A stretch of 42,686 bases of DNA from an uncultured Proteiniphilum sp. (GTDB lineage Bacteria > Bacteroidota > Bacteroidia > Bacteroidales > Dysgonomonadaceae), in the NCBI GenBank assembly GCA_927407015.1, contig CAKMJT010000007.1:1-42686 (forward strand), in the 5' to 3' direction. Under the pieces are notes generated by a model. It made no database searches. It saw nothing but the letters and a program-made list of their open reading frames with translations, and was not told where the DNA came from. Below, in pieces: positions 1 through 7,390 of this stretch. Each line of letters starts with the position of its first letter. The stretch's first letter is position 1. Made by a program: the position numbers and the translations under genes.

Positions 1-178
1 GGCACAATGATACCAGCTTGGCTTCCAAGTCCCCGTCCACCTTGCCCTCGTATACACGACTGGAAGGGTGTCGCTCCAAAGTACCCTCCAGCCCCTCTTC
101 GATAAACCGTTTCTTCACCCTGTCTATTGTGCGCATTCCTATACGAAGCACCTTGCATATCTGTTCATTGGAGATATC
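1..178 (-). pseudogene. IS630-type transposase fragment, helix-turn-helix part, runs off window start
   Basis: Read on the minus strand from about 178 down to 1, the frame encodes a helix-turn-helix of the kind at the start of IS630-family transposases: a segment with NEQICKVLRIG, then RTIDRVKKRF, then EEGLEGTLERHPSS. Such domains bind the ends of the insertion sequence. The normal N-terminal 30 or so residues are missing; in their place the same frame continues upstream into sirtuin sequence (173-565), so this is a 5'-truncated, chimeric copy. The DDE catalytic domain, if present, lies outside the window. The family call rests on my recognition of the HTH pattern only. There is no stop codon between the sirtuin part and position 1. 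Confidence 0.7.
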
Positions 179-565
179 GGCCCGGCGGGTGATCTCTTCC
201 GCTTCCTGTATCATGGGTACCGCTTCACCAAACCAGACGATATGGGGCCTTAGCTGGTATCCTTTTTCGCACAGGTCGCCCAAATGGATATCGCACTTTT
301 CGGGGTCGATCTCATAGACCAGCGATTCGTCACCCGCTGAGCGAGCCTTCATCAACTCGCCGTGAAGATGCAAGACCTTCGTGCTACCGGCCTGTTCATG
401 CAGGTTGTCGATGTTTTGGGTGATGATGTGCACCTCGAAATCTTTTTCCAGCTCTGTCAGTCCTTTGTGTCCATCATTCGGTTTCGCCTTCAGGAGCTCC
501 CTGCGGCGCATGTTGTAAAAGTTCAGTACCAATTCGGGATCGGCCTCAAACCCTTCGGGCGTAGC
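173..565 (-). pseudogene. Sirtuin (sir2/cobB-like) internal fragment
   Basis: This segment aligns without net indels to positions 3955-4347 of the intact sirtuin gene downstream (constant offset 3782), covering residues about 37-168. It keeps the FYNMRRREL motif, ITQNIDNLHEQAG, the catalytic HLHGEL and LRPHIVWFGE. The N-terminal NAD-binding GAGMSAESGI segment and the C-terminal third are absent, so it cannot be a working deacylase. Positions 179-277 are base-for-base identical to 3961-4059, while the remainder differs at very roughly one base in five. At 178 it joins the IS630 fragment in frame. A TAA lies just upstream of the fragment in this frame; the first internal ATG would be at 511. 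Confidence 0.85.
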
Positions 566-777
566 CCAGCAATTCCGAAATTAATTTTTCTTGATTTCCT
601 GTTCATGACTGGGCATATTTTCTCCTTGCCGCGGTTTTCGCGGCAGGTTAAGAAAGTTTCCGCATGCGGTGTTTTATCGTATATGTTCCTCCTTTTTATT
701 TTATTGGTCTTGTTACCCTGAATGTACGCGAGCAGGGGTTCTCGAAGCGCCCGGTGTGGCGCGTTGGGCTAATTGTT
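566..777. other. Short gene-free stretch with a GC-rich hairpin
   Basis: No convincing coding sequence between the sirtuin fragment and the transposase remnant. Around 626-647 there is a compact inverted repeat (TGCCGCG, loop, CGCGGCA) that could be a terminator or an insertion-sequence end hairpin. I could not identify matching terminal inverted repeats for the neighbouring transposase remnant. Confidence 0.4.
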
Positions 778-1640
778 TCAATACCGCAATTGCACGGTGA
801 GCAGCATTGCCTCCTGGATTTCAGCGTGTGAGATGTTTTCCTTTTGCATGGACGAGATCATGTCTTCCACTACCGCCTTGATGGTCGTGCCGGCCGATTT
901 GACGGCCTCCCGCATTTTCTGCAGCTTTTCGGTGAGCTGGTTGACAAGGTGGGCGATTTGCAGCAGTTCATAATAGTTCTTCATGGCCGTGAAGTGCCTC
1001 CGGGAATACTTGTGTCCAAGTCCGTAACCCTGGTTCTTTTGGGTGTTGAATCCCTCGTTTTCTATCTTCCAGCGCATCCGCCCATGTGAACTCAATTCCC
1101 ATGCCGAAGAGTTGTCTACCTCGAGGTCGGTCAGGTGGGTAAACCGTTCCGGTTCCCCGGAGTAAGATGAGTAGAAACTGGTGTATTCGATAGATGTACC
1201 GCCAACCGTTCCGGCGGCATATCTCAAAGACATTCCGGTTGGGGTACAGAGAATCGGCCAGCAGGATCAGAGGCACCGTCAATGGCCACCAGAAAATGGC
1301 CGTGGAAACGAAATTTGTCCAATACCCGCTAGCGCACCAGGTTGGACACAAGGATGCGCTTGAGCTTCTCCAGTTCACCCGGATCCAAGCCTCGCAGAAA
1401 GACGTCCACGCTGTCCATCACCGGAAGCCGCATGCCGAAAAGATTACGGTAATTCTTCTCGAATGACCCCCGCACGCCATCGGTATCTCGGCTACCTGAT
1501 AAGTCGAACGCTTGCGATGGTCGGGGATTTGCCCGAGCAACAACTCGAAATCGGGGTAATGCCGTTTCAGCACCACGTAAACCATCAGGATTAATTCTTT
1601 CCCCGTGAACTGGTCCAGTTTGGAACGGCAGCTTTACAGA
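778..1640 (-). pseudogene. Decayed DDE transposase, multiple frameshifts, a stop and internal deletions
   Basis: Pieces of one transposase occur in order on the minus strand in different frames. Near 1600-1470 is KLDQFTGKELILMVYVVLKRHYPDF (frame later broken); near 1460-1330 is EKNYRNLFGMRLPVMDS followed by an ELEKLKRILVSNLVR segment ending in an in-frame TAG; then RVLDKFRFHGHFLVAIDGA with the first catalytic Asp; then LADSLYPNRNVFEICRRNGW in another frame; and at 1233-778 a C-terminal piece with GRMRWKIENEGFNTQKN and KYSRRHFTAMKNYYELLQ. The order matches a transposase type common in Bacteroidales, but stretches between these blocks are missing. I recognise the C-terminal RWKIENEGFNTQKN block as typical of that family; the exact IS family name is not certain. 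It cannot make an active enzyme. Confidence 0.8.
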
Positions 1641-1747
1641 AGTTACCGCCCAAAATGATACCGCACAAAAAAAATAAAAACATTTAAGATTATTTAACGA
1701 AGAAAGTTAGCCGGAAATTTTGCTATTAAATTGATTAATACAGTCTT

Positions 1748-1776
1748 AGAGGCCGCCAAAAGGCAAGGCGGCCTCT
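1748..1776. repeat. Perfect 10-bp inverted repeat hairpin
   Basis: Arms AGAGGCCGCC (1748-1757) and GGCGGCCTCT (1767-1776) enclose a 9-base loop. The stem is far more GC-rich than the surrounding DNA. There is no T-run on either side, so it is not a standard intrinsic terminator. It may be an old terminator or an insertion-sequence-associated hairpin. Confidence 0.6.
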
Positions 1777-2143
1777 ATGGAAGTGAGTACCCCTTGGCCG
1801 CTTTTTTTTAAAAACTATTGCTCAAACATAGCCGAATCTTCCCATGGAAACAGCACGAAGAATATTTTTTTCCATATTTTCATACCCCTTGTCAATCAAC
1901 GGTCAAAGTACGATGTTTTTATTTTCGGAATTGCTGAATCCGTGGTGATTCCGGGAAGTCAAAATTTGATGGAACTAAGTTCAACTTAGAAGTGCAACAT
2001 CGAAGTAAAACAGAATAGTTCGCACTGCAATGGATTTATAATCAGGTGGTAGTGTTTGGTATCGATTTGGATAGGATTGGCTTGGGTATAGCTGTTTTTA
2101 CACAGTTATTCTTATTTTATTCAACTATCTATTCAAAAATCAC

Positions 2144-2151
2144 TATATTTG
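2144..2151 (+). promoter_or_regulatory. Bacteroidetes -7 promoter element for abiE pair
   Basis: TATATTTG fits the TAnnTTTG consensus of the main Bacteroidetes sigma factor. It overlaps the possible TTG start at 2149, which argues that translation starts at the ATG at 2173 instead. A good -33 TTTG element is not evident. Confidence 0.5.
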
Positions 2152-2172
2152 CATGACAATTATAAATGCAAT

Positions 2173-2799
2173 ATGGAAGAATTAGAGCAATTAGGAATAA
2201 TACCGGTAGACTATGCAGTCCTACGCTCCCTATTTTCCGATTATCGTTCTCCTCGTAACAAGATTGCTAATCTCGAACAAGCAGGGAAGATAATCCGGTT
2301 GAAAAGAGGAATGTATGTTGTGTCGCCGAAAATAAGTAAGCAGTTATTATCTGTAGAACTGATTGCAAATCATATTTATGGACCATCTTATGTGTCTATG
2401 GAGAGTGCTTTGCGTTATTATAGCTTAATTCCCGAACAAGTATATACGATTCGTTCCATGACAACCATTCGTTCCAAGGATTTTGAAAATCCGATTGGTA
2501 ATTTTAAGTATATAACAGTGAGTGATACTTATTATTCCATAGGAATAAAACAACAGACAGTTGAGAATAAATATACGTTTTTGATAGCTACTCCGGAAAA
2601 AGCCTTGTGCGATATGATTACAGCAACGCCGCAATTACGGATTCAATCGGAAAAAGCATTAATAGCCTACCTTGAAGAAGATTTGCGGTTTGAAATGTCC
2701 GGTTTAGATAATATGAATACGGATATTATCAGGAAATGTATTAATACCGGAAAGAAAAAAGAAGTATTAAAGTTATTGCTAAAGTTATTACAAGCATGA
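2173..2799 (+). CDS. abiEi: AbiEi-type antitoxin / transcriptional repressor
   Basis: First gene of a type IV toxin-antitoxin (abortive infection) pair. The N-terminal 60 residues form a winged-helix region (DYAVLRSLFSDY, SPRNKIANLEQAGKII, RLKRGMYVVSP) typical of AbiEi, which represses its own operon and neutralises AbiEii. The middle and C-terminal part has the family's FLIATPEKALCDMI block. The ATG at 2173 (208 residues) is preferred over the TTG at 2149, because the TTG lies inside the likely promoter -7 box. The stop overlaps the start of the next gene (ATGA), the usual translational coupling of this pair. Base composition is AT-rich compared with the right end of the window, and transposon debris lies upstream, so acquisition by transfer is likely. 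Confidence 0.85.
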   Translation: MEELEQLGIIPVDYAVLRSLFSDYRSPRNKIANLEQAGKIIRLKRGMYVVSPKISKQLLSVELIANHIYGPSYVSMESALRYYSLIPEQVYTIRSMTTIRSKDFENPIGNFKYITVSDTYYSIGIKQQTVENKYTFLIATPEKALCDMITATPQLRIQSEKALIAYLEEDLRFEMSGLDNMNTDIIRKCINTGKKKEVLKLLLKLLQA

Positions 2800-3626
2800 A
2801 TATATTTGAGCAAATGCTCTCAAGGTATGAGATAAAGACCAATGAGCAAAAGAGAAATGCGACACACCAAGTTATGCAGGAAATTACTCTCGCCGGATTA
2901 TATCGCGGGGGCTTTTTCGATAAAGCTGCTTTTTATGGAGGCACTTGTTTGAGAATCTTTCATGAACTACCTCGATTCAGCGAGGACATCGATTTTTCTC
3001 TTATCGGGAAAGATGACAAGTTTGATTTAGAAAGCTATTTCCCTTCCATTATAGAAGAATTCAAAGCAGCAGGGCGTGATGTTGTTATTACCCGAAAAGA
3101 GAAAAAGAAAGAGACAAAAGTGGAATCCGCTTTTTTGAAGGATAACACAGCAATATATGATGTCAAGTTCAAGACTGAGAAAGATTTGAAAATTAAGATA
3201 GAGGTTGATATTGACCCACCTCTTGGATTTACCACAGAACAAAAATTGTCGTTGATGCCCTTTTCGTTTATGACTCGCTGTTTTACATTACCTGATTTAT
3301 ATGCCGGGAAAATGCATGCTTTGTTATTTCGAAATTGGAAAGCCCGGGTAAAAGGTCGGGACTGGTATGATTTTGAGTGGTATGTTCGGCAGAATGTTCC
3401 ATTTGATTTTGCTCATTTGCAAATCAGAACTAAAGAGTTAAATGGTATGGATATAGATAAAGAAACGTTTGCTTCTATGCTGAAAGAAAGGTTGTCCTCT
3501 ACAGATATTAATATGGTAAAACGTGATGTTTTTTCATTCATTCAAAATCCCAAAGAGTTGGATATCTGGTCTAATGATTATTTTCTTCAATTAGCCGACA
3601 GAATAAAATTCTTGCAAGGAGATTGA
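2796..3626 (+). CDS. abiEii: AbiEii-type nucleotidyltransferase toxin
   Basis: A 276-residue member of the AbiEii/AbiGii family, nucleotidyltransferase-fold toxins that act bacteriostatically after phage infection; relatives modify tRNA ends. The sequence shows the polymerase-beta-like GGT at residues 48-50 with Arg53, the RFSEDIDFSL motif with acidic residues Glu63, Asp64 and Asp66, and the downstream family motif KARVKGRDWYDFEWYV from residue 182. All expected motifs are present, so it looks intact. The start overlaps the antitoxin stop by four bases. The real target cannot be told from sequence. Confidence 0.9.
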   Translation: MNIFEQMLSRYEIKTNEQKRNATHQVMQEITLAGLYRGGFFDKAAFYGGTCLRIFHELPRFSEDIDFSLIGKDDKFDLESYFPSIIEEFKAAGRDVVITRKEKKKETKVESAFLKDNTAIYDVKFKTEKDLKIKIEVDIDPPLGFTTEQKLSLMPFSFMTRCFTLPDLYAGKMHALLFRNWKARVKGRDWYDFEWYVRQNVPFDFAHLQIRTKELNGMDIDKETFASMLKERLSSTDINMVKRDVFSFIQNPKELDIWSNDYFLQLADRIKFLQGD

Positions 3627-3771
3627 GTTACTTAAAGTAAGTTTGGTATGTCATCTATTAAAGCAAATAGCCGAATTGCAAACTCGAAATATCGAGACTT
3701 CACTCACGTGGTGCGATAAATGTTTTTTTAAGTGTTTGCGGATGAAGCATGACAGCTTATAAACAAATATT

Positions 3772-4458
3772 TTACAAGAGAAGTTTTTTCAACTCTTTGA
3801 CTCCTTCCGAAGCTCCTTTTTGTATATGGTGTATGTCGTAACGTTGCGTGTATACATCTTTGGGATCGATCAGCCAGACCGGCACATTTTTTCTGACGTC
3901 GTTCAGCAGACCGGCCGCCGGGTATACGTTCATGGAGGTTCCGATGATCACAAAGATATGGGCCCGGCGGGTGATCTCTTCCGCTTCCTGTATCATGGGT
4001 ACCGCTTCACCAAACCAGACGATATGGGGCCTTAGCTGGTATCCTTTTTCGCACAGGTCCCCCAAATGAATATCGCACTTCCCGGGGTCGATATCGTATA
4101 TCAGCGATTCATCGCCTGTGGAACGTGCCTTCATCAGCTCACCGTGCAGGTGCAGCACATGGCTGCTGCCTGCCTGCTCATGCAGGTTGTCGATGTTCTG
4201 GGTGATGATATGTACCTCGAATTTTTTTTCCAACTCTGCCAGTCCCTTGTGTCCTTCATTCGGCTTTGCGTTCAGAAGTTCCCTGCGGCGCATGTTGTAG
4301 AAGTTCAGGACCAATTCGGGATCGGCTTCAAACCCTTCGGGCGTAGCTACCTGTTCCACCGGGTACTGTTCCCATAGCCCTCCGGAATCTCTGAAGGTGG
4401 CAATGCCGCTTTCGGCACTCATGCCTGCACCGGTAAGAACGACTAATTTCTGCTTCAT
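3772..4458 (-). CDS. NAD-dependent protein deacylase, sirtuin (Sir2/CobB class III)
   Basis: 228 residues, a typical short bacterial sirtuin that removes acyl groups from lysines using NAD. Seen: Rossmann motif GAGMSAESGIATFRDSGGLW (10-29), Gln87-Asn88-Asp90 in ITQNIDN, catalytic His105 in HLHGEL, and LRPHIVWFGE. Tyr54 and Arg57 in FYNMRRR match the class III pair that favours succinyl and malonyl lysine. Only two cysteines (128 and 136) remain where CobB has a four-cysteine zinc site, so the zinc module is reduced. It is transcribed divergently from the fatty-acid kinase operon with 251 bases between them. Fragments of a second copy lie at 173-565 and 13880-13978. Start chosen at the ATG with a promoter box about 30 bases upstream. 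Confidence 0.93.
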   Translation of the reverse strand: MKQKLVVLTGAGMSAESGIATFRDSGGLWEQYPVEQVATPEGFEADPELVLNFYNMRRRELLNAKPNEGHKGLAELEKKFEVHIITQNIDNLHEQAGSSHVLHLHGELMKARSTGDESLIYDIDPGKCDIHLGDLCEKGYQLRPHIVWFGEAVPMIQEAEEITRRAHIFVIIGTSMNVYPAAGLLNDVRKNVPVWLIDPKDVYTQRYDIHHIQKGASEGVKELKKLLL

Positions 4459-4486
4459 TTGACCCGCTTATTATGTTGATATCAGA

Positions 4487-4494
4487 CAAATATA
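4487..4494 (-). promoter_or_regulatory. Promoter -7 element of the sirtuin gene
   Basis: On the minus strand TATATTTG matches TAnnTTTG, about 30 bases before the sirtuin ATG. The 18 bases at 4478-4495 containing it are repeated exactly at 13950-13967 in the third sirtuin remnant, which supports it being part of the ancestral gene's control region. Confidence 0.6.
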
Positions 4495-4709
4495 GTTTTT
4501 TTATCGGAATATCAACTTAAAATGGTTTTTTATACCTGAAATGAAAAAACAAGATAATGTCATAGAATGGATAGTGAGGCTGGCATAGAAAGAGTTTCCA
4601 GAGTCGGATTTTTTTTTGATTGCGGATTTTAGGTTATATATGAAATCAGAAATCAATTAAAAATGCTAATTTTACACAAAAATTAGAAAGTTCATAAGGA
4701 ATATATCAA

Positions 4710-6497
4710 ATGACACATACAGATAATCAAATGCTTGTAATAAAGGGCATCATTGAAAATGTGTACAAATATCTTCACCGGCGAAAAGAATATATTAATG
4801 GATTAAATGTCTTTCCTGTGCCTGATGGTGATACCGGTCTTAATATGACTTTAACGATACAGGGAGCTTTGGCAAATATGCCTGATTATAATGGTAAAGC
4901 AATTTCAAATGGTGAATATTTAAAAGATTTTGCCGGACAAATGCTGATGAACAGCAGGGGGTGTTCGGGGGTCATTTTGGCACTGTACTGCCAAGGACTT
5001 TCAGAGGTTATTGTAAATGGCGATCTTTCTCCCGCCAACGTACATAAAGCCCTTGAGAATGGGTATAAAAAAGCATATGAGGGAATTGACAATCCGCGGG
5101 AAGGAACCATCCTTACGTTAATGTATGAATTTAAGGAAAAATTTGGCGAGCTGATGACAGAAGAAGATACTGCTGTTATCATTAAAAGATGTATTCCTCA
5201 TTTAAAGAGCGTACTGGACAAAACACCCGATATGCTGCCGGTATTAAAACAAGCCGGTGTGGTAGATTCCGGAGGTGCAGGTTTTCTCATCATTCTTGAG
5301 GGATTTAAAAGAGAGATCAACTTTAAACAGTCTGCTTCGGGTGAAGTAGCTGCATCAACTCTATTACATGCCATCAAGAATATCAGGAAACTGATTCAGA
5401 GCAGTTCATCAAACATTAAAAACAACCACCTGGGATCCCTGCATCTGAATGGGGGTATTGAAAAGATCAATAATATAAGACTGCGGAATATTATCAGTGA
5501 TTTTCAGCATCATTCCGGAAACATTCTCAATAAAAGGAAAAATAAGTTACTAAAAGATTTGAAGGAAATGGAATCCTCATGGAATCCGCACATTCAATAC
5601 AGGTATTGCACAGAATTTGTGGTAAAGTCAGATAAAATATCATCACAGGATCAGATAAAACAGCTGATCAGTGGCTACGGAGACAGTATGATTGTATTGC
5701 ATAGCAGTGATACCTATAAGGTTCATATCCATACAAATAAGCCTGATGCGGTCCTTACTGATGTGTCAAAGTTTGGTGAGCTTGTTTTTACCAAGGTTGA
5801 TGACATGAAAAAGCAGCACAGAAACTTTATCAGCCATGATACGATTGCGTATGAGCGGGAGCGCAGCATTTTTTGTATTGTTTCCGGCCTGGGATTTAAG
5901 AAAATTCTGGAGGAGCTTGGGGCAGAGGATGTATTCTGTTATGGTAAGAAAAAACCTTCTGTTGAACAGCTTGTAAAGGCAATCAATCAATTGAAAACCA
6001 AGAATATTATTGCTGCTCCGGATGATCAGGATATCCTGATGTCCTTAAAATATGCCGCTTCTCTGTGTAAGTCGAATGTGCATATTGTTGAATCAAAAAG
6101 TGTTATTTCTCTGATCAGTATGCTGATGGCTGTATCAAATGATACGAATATCAATAGCATGTCATTTATTCATCAGCTGAACGATATCAGGTACTGTGGA
6201 ATATCCAGGGCTATCAGAGAGACCAGGGCAGAGGATGGTACAGTTGTAAAACAGGGCGATTTTTTTACCATGTATGACCATAAAATCATCTGTTCGGGAA
6301 AGAATATAAAAGAGGTAGTGGTTCAATCCATAGAAAAACTTGCGCAAAAGGAGAATCTTGTAACACTTTATAAAGGCATTCCGGCGAAAAGGGATAACAA
6401 TCTGCTTCCTGAATTGCGAAGAGTCTTTCAGGAGAAAGAATTTGAAGAATATTACGGCGGTCAATATCAATATTACTATTATATAACTTTTGAATAA
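4710..6497 (+). CDS. fakA: Fatty acid kinase catalytic subunit, FakA/DAK2-family (DhaL domain protein)
   Basis: Phosphorylates a fatty acid held by a FakB/DegV partner, using ATP, to give acyl-phosphate. Residues 8-200 are a DhaL-like kinase domain with NVFPVPDGDTGLNM (metal-binding Asp39 and Asp41), SRGCSGVILA and GVVDSGGAGF. The middle domain has YRYCTEF (Cys300) and VHIHTN (His339, His341), matching the Cys/His/His zinc site known in FakA. The C-terminal 200 residues are a DegV-like EDD region. At 595 residues it is longer than the roughly 550 of Firmicutes FakA; the extra length is a polar linker around 205-295. The usual ARGNSG loop reads SRGCSG. It is followed 7 bases later by a DegV protein and then a PlsY-like gene. 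The alternative, a dihydroxyacetone kinase subunit, is unlikely given the three-domain layout and these neighbours. Confidence 0.85.
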   Translation: MTHTDNQMLVIKGIIENVYKYLHRRKEYINGLNVFPVPDGDTGLNMTLTIQGALANMPDYNGKAISNGEYLKDFAGQMLMNSRGCSGVILALYCQGLSEVIVNGDLSPANVHKALENGYKKAYEGIDNPREGTILTLMYEFKEKFGELMTEEDTAVIIKRCIPHLKSVLDKTPDMLPVLKQAGVVDSGGAGFLIILEGFKREINFKQSASGEVAASTLLHAIKNIRKLIQSSSSNIKNNHLGSLHLNGGIEKINNIRLRNIISDFQHHSGNILNKRKNKLLKDLKEMESSWNPHIQYRYCTEFVVKSDKISSQDQIKQLISGYGDSMIVLHSSDTYKVHIHTNKPDAVLTDVSKFGELVFTKVDDMKKQHRNFISHDTIAYERERSIFCIVSGLGFKKILEELGAEDVFCYGKKKPSVEQLVKAINQLKTKNIIAAPDDQDILMSLKYAASLCKSNVHIVESKSVISLISMLMAVSNDTNINSMSFIHQLNDIRYCGISRAIRETRAEDGTVVKQGDFFTMYDHKIICSGKNIKEVVVQSIEKLAQKENLVTLYKGIPAKRDNNLLPELRRVFQEKEFEEYYGGQYQYYYYITFE

Positions 6498-6504
6498 AAC
6501 CAAA

Positions 6505-7377
6505 ATGGATAAAAGAATCTTAATCATTACAGCCGATAATCTTGGTCTTTCAAAAGAACAAATAGATTATCAGGACATAGAGATTTTAAAATTTCCTATT
6601 ATTGTAGATGGGAAAGAGTATCGTCAAAGTGAGGAATATAATGCAGCCTGGTTAATTGAAAAATACGTGAAAGATGGGGTTATTGCTCAAACATCTTCCA
6701 TTGTAAAAGGGGAACTGGTTGAAATCATTGAAGCCAATAAAAATAAGTATGATCTAATCATTCATGTTGTAATGAGCAGTATTCTTTCGGCAGCAACTTT
6801 TGCTGTTGCTGAAAATGTCCGGAAAATGTATGAAAAAACGATTCCCATCATCAATATTGATAGCCGGCAATTAGCGACAGGTGTTGGAAATGTTCTTATG
6901 GGAGTCATCGATATCATCAGGGAGCATGAAAATGAAAGCGATATCATCCGATTATCGCAGGAAATGGTGAAAAATACATTTACCTATATGGTTGTATCAG
7001 ACTTGAATTATTTTGCAAGAGGCGGTAGAATTGGGAAAGCTAAAGCTCTGATGGGTTCTGTTTTACGAATTATTCCCATTCTGGGTTTGATGGGCGATGA
7101 TGAAGACGGTTTAGTCGTTCCCCTTGATAAAGGAAGAACTTATAAACAGGTAAATGATAAAATTATTGATTTAATGGAAGCTAAGATGGCCGAGAAATCG
7201 GTAACCAATATCAAGAGATTGATTATGAACGAATTTGGGGATAATCAGGATGCTGTTCTCGATTTAAAAGAAAAAATAAAGTCTCTTCCCTGCAATGATA
7301 TGATGAATGGAAAACCTGATTTAACGGCAGCTGTTCATGGTGGACCGAAAGCATATTTTCTCGCAATAACTGTTTAA
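6505..7377 (+). CDS. fakB: DegV-family fatty-acid-binding protein, FakB-like
   Basis: 290 residues in the DegV (EDD) fold. FakB proteins bind a single fatty acid and present its carboxylate to FakA. Seen: the TSS motif at 63-65 (family TSxPS), DSRQ at 119-122 in NIDSRQLATGVG, and NYFARGGRIGK, all standard DegV positions that line the lipid carboxylate. The ATG at 6505 is taken as start, 7 bases after fakA ends; a TTG at 6490 overlapping fakA is possible but less likely. It is co-transcribed with fakA and the acyltransferase gene. Which fatty acid is preferred cannot be read from sequence. Confidence 0.88.
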   Translation: MDKRILIITADNLGLSKEQIDYQDIEILKFPIIVDGKEYRQSEEYNAAWLIEKYVKDGVIAQTSSIVKGELVEIIEANKNKYDLIIHVVMSSILSAATFAVAENVRKMYEKTIPIINIDSRQLATGVGNVLMGVIDIIREHENESDIIRLSQEMVKNTFTYMVVSDLNYFARGGRIGKAKALMGSVLRIIPILGLMGDDEDGLVVPLDKGRTYKQVNDKIIDLMEAKMAEKSVTNIKRLIMNEFGDNQDAVLDLKEKIKSLPCNDMMNGKPDLTAAVHGGPKAYFLAITV

Positions 7378-7390
7378 ACCTTTTGTAATC

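Larger units (their letters stand above)
1641..2172. other. Gene-free spacer between transposase remnant and AbiE module
   Basis: About 530 bases of AT-rich DNA with no supported gene; the 70-codon frame at 1777 has no recognisable features. It contains a strong inverted repeat at 1748-1776 and, at its right end, the promoter of the AbiE pair. No clear AbiEi operator repeats were found by eye. Confidence 0.5.

Noticed and set aside
2149..2172. TTG start for AbiEi
   Set aside because: It overlaps the likely -7 promoter element, so a transcript would not include it.
4667..4674. TAATTTTA as a promoter box for the fak operon
   Set aside because: Ends in A instead of G and has no -33 partner; the region is AT-rich enough for chance matches.
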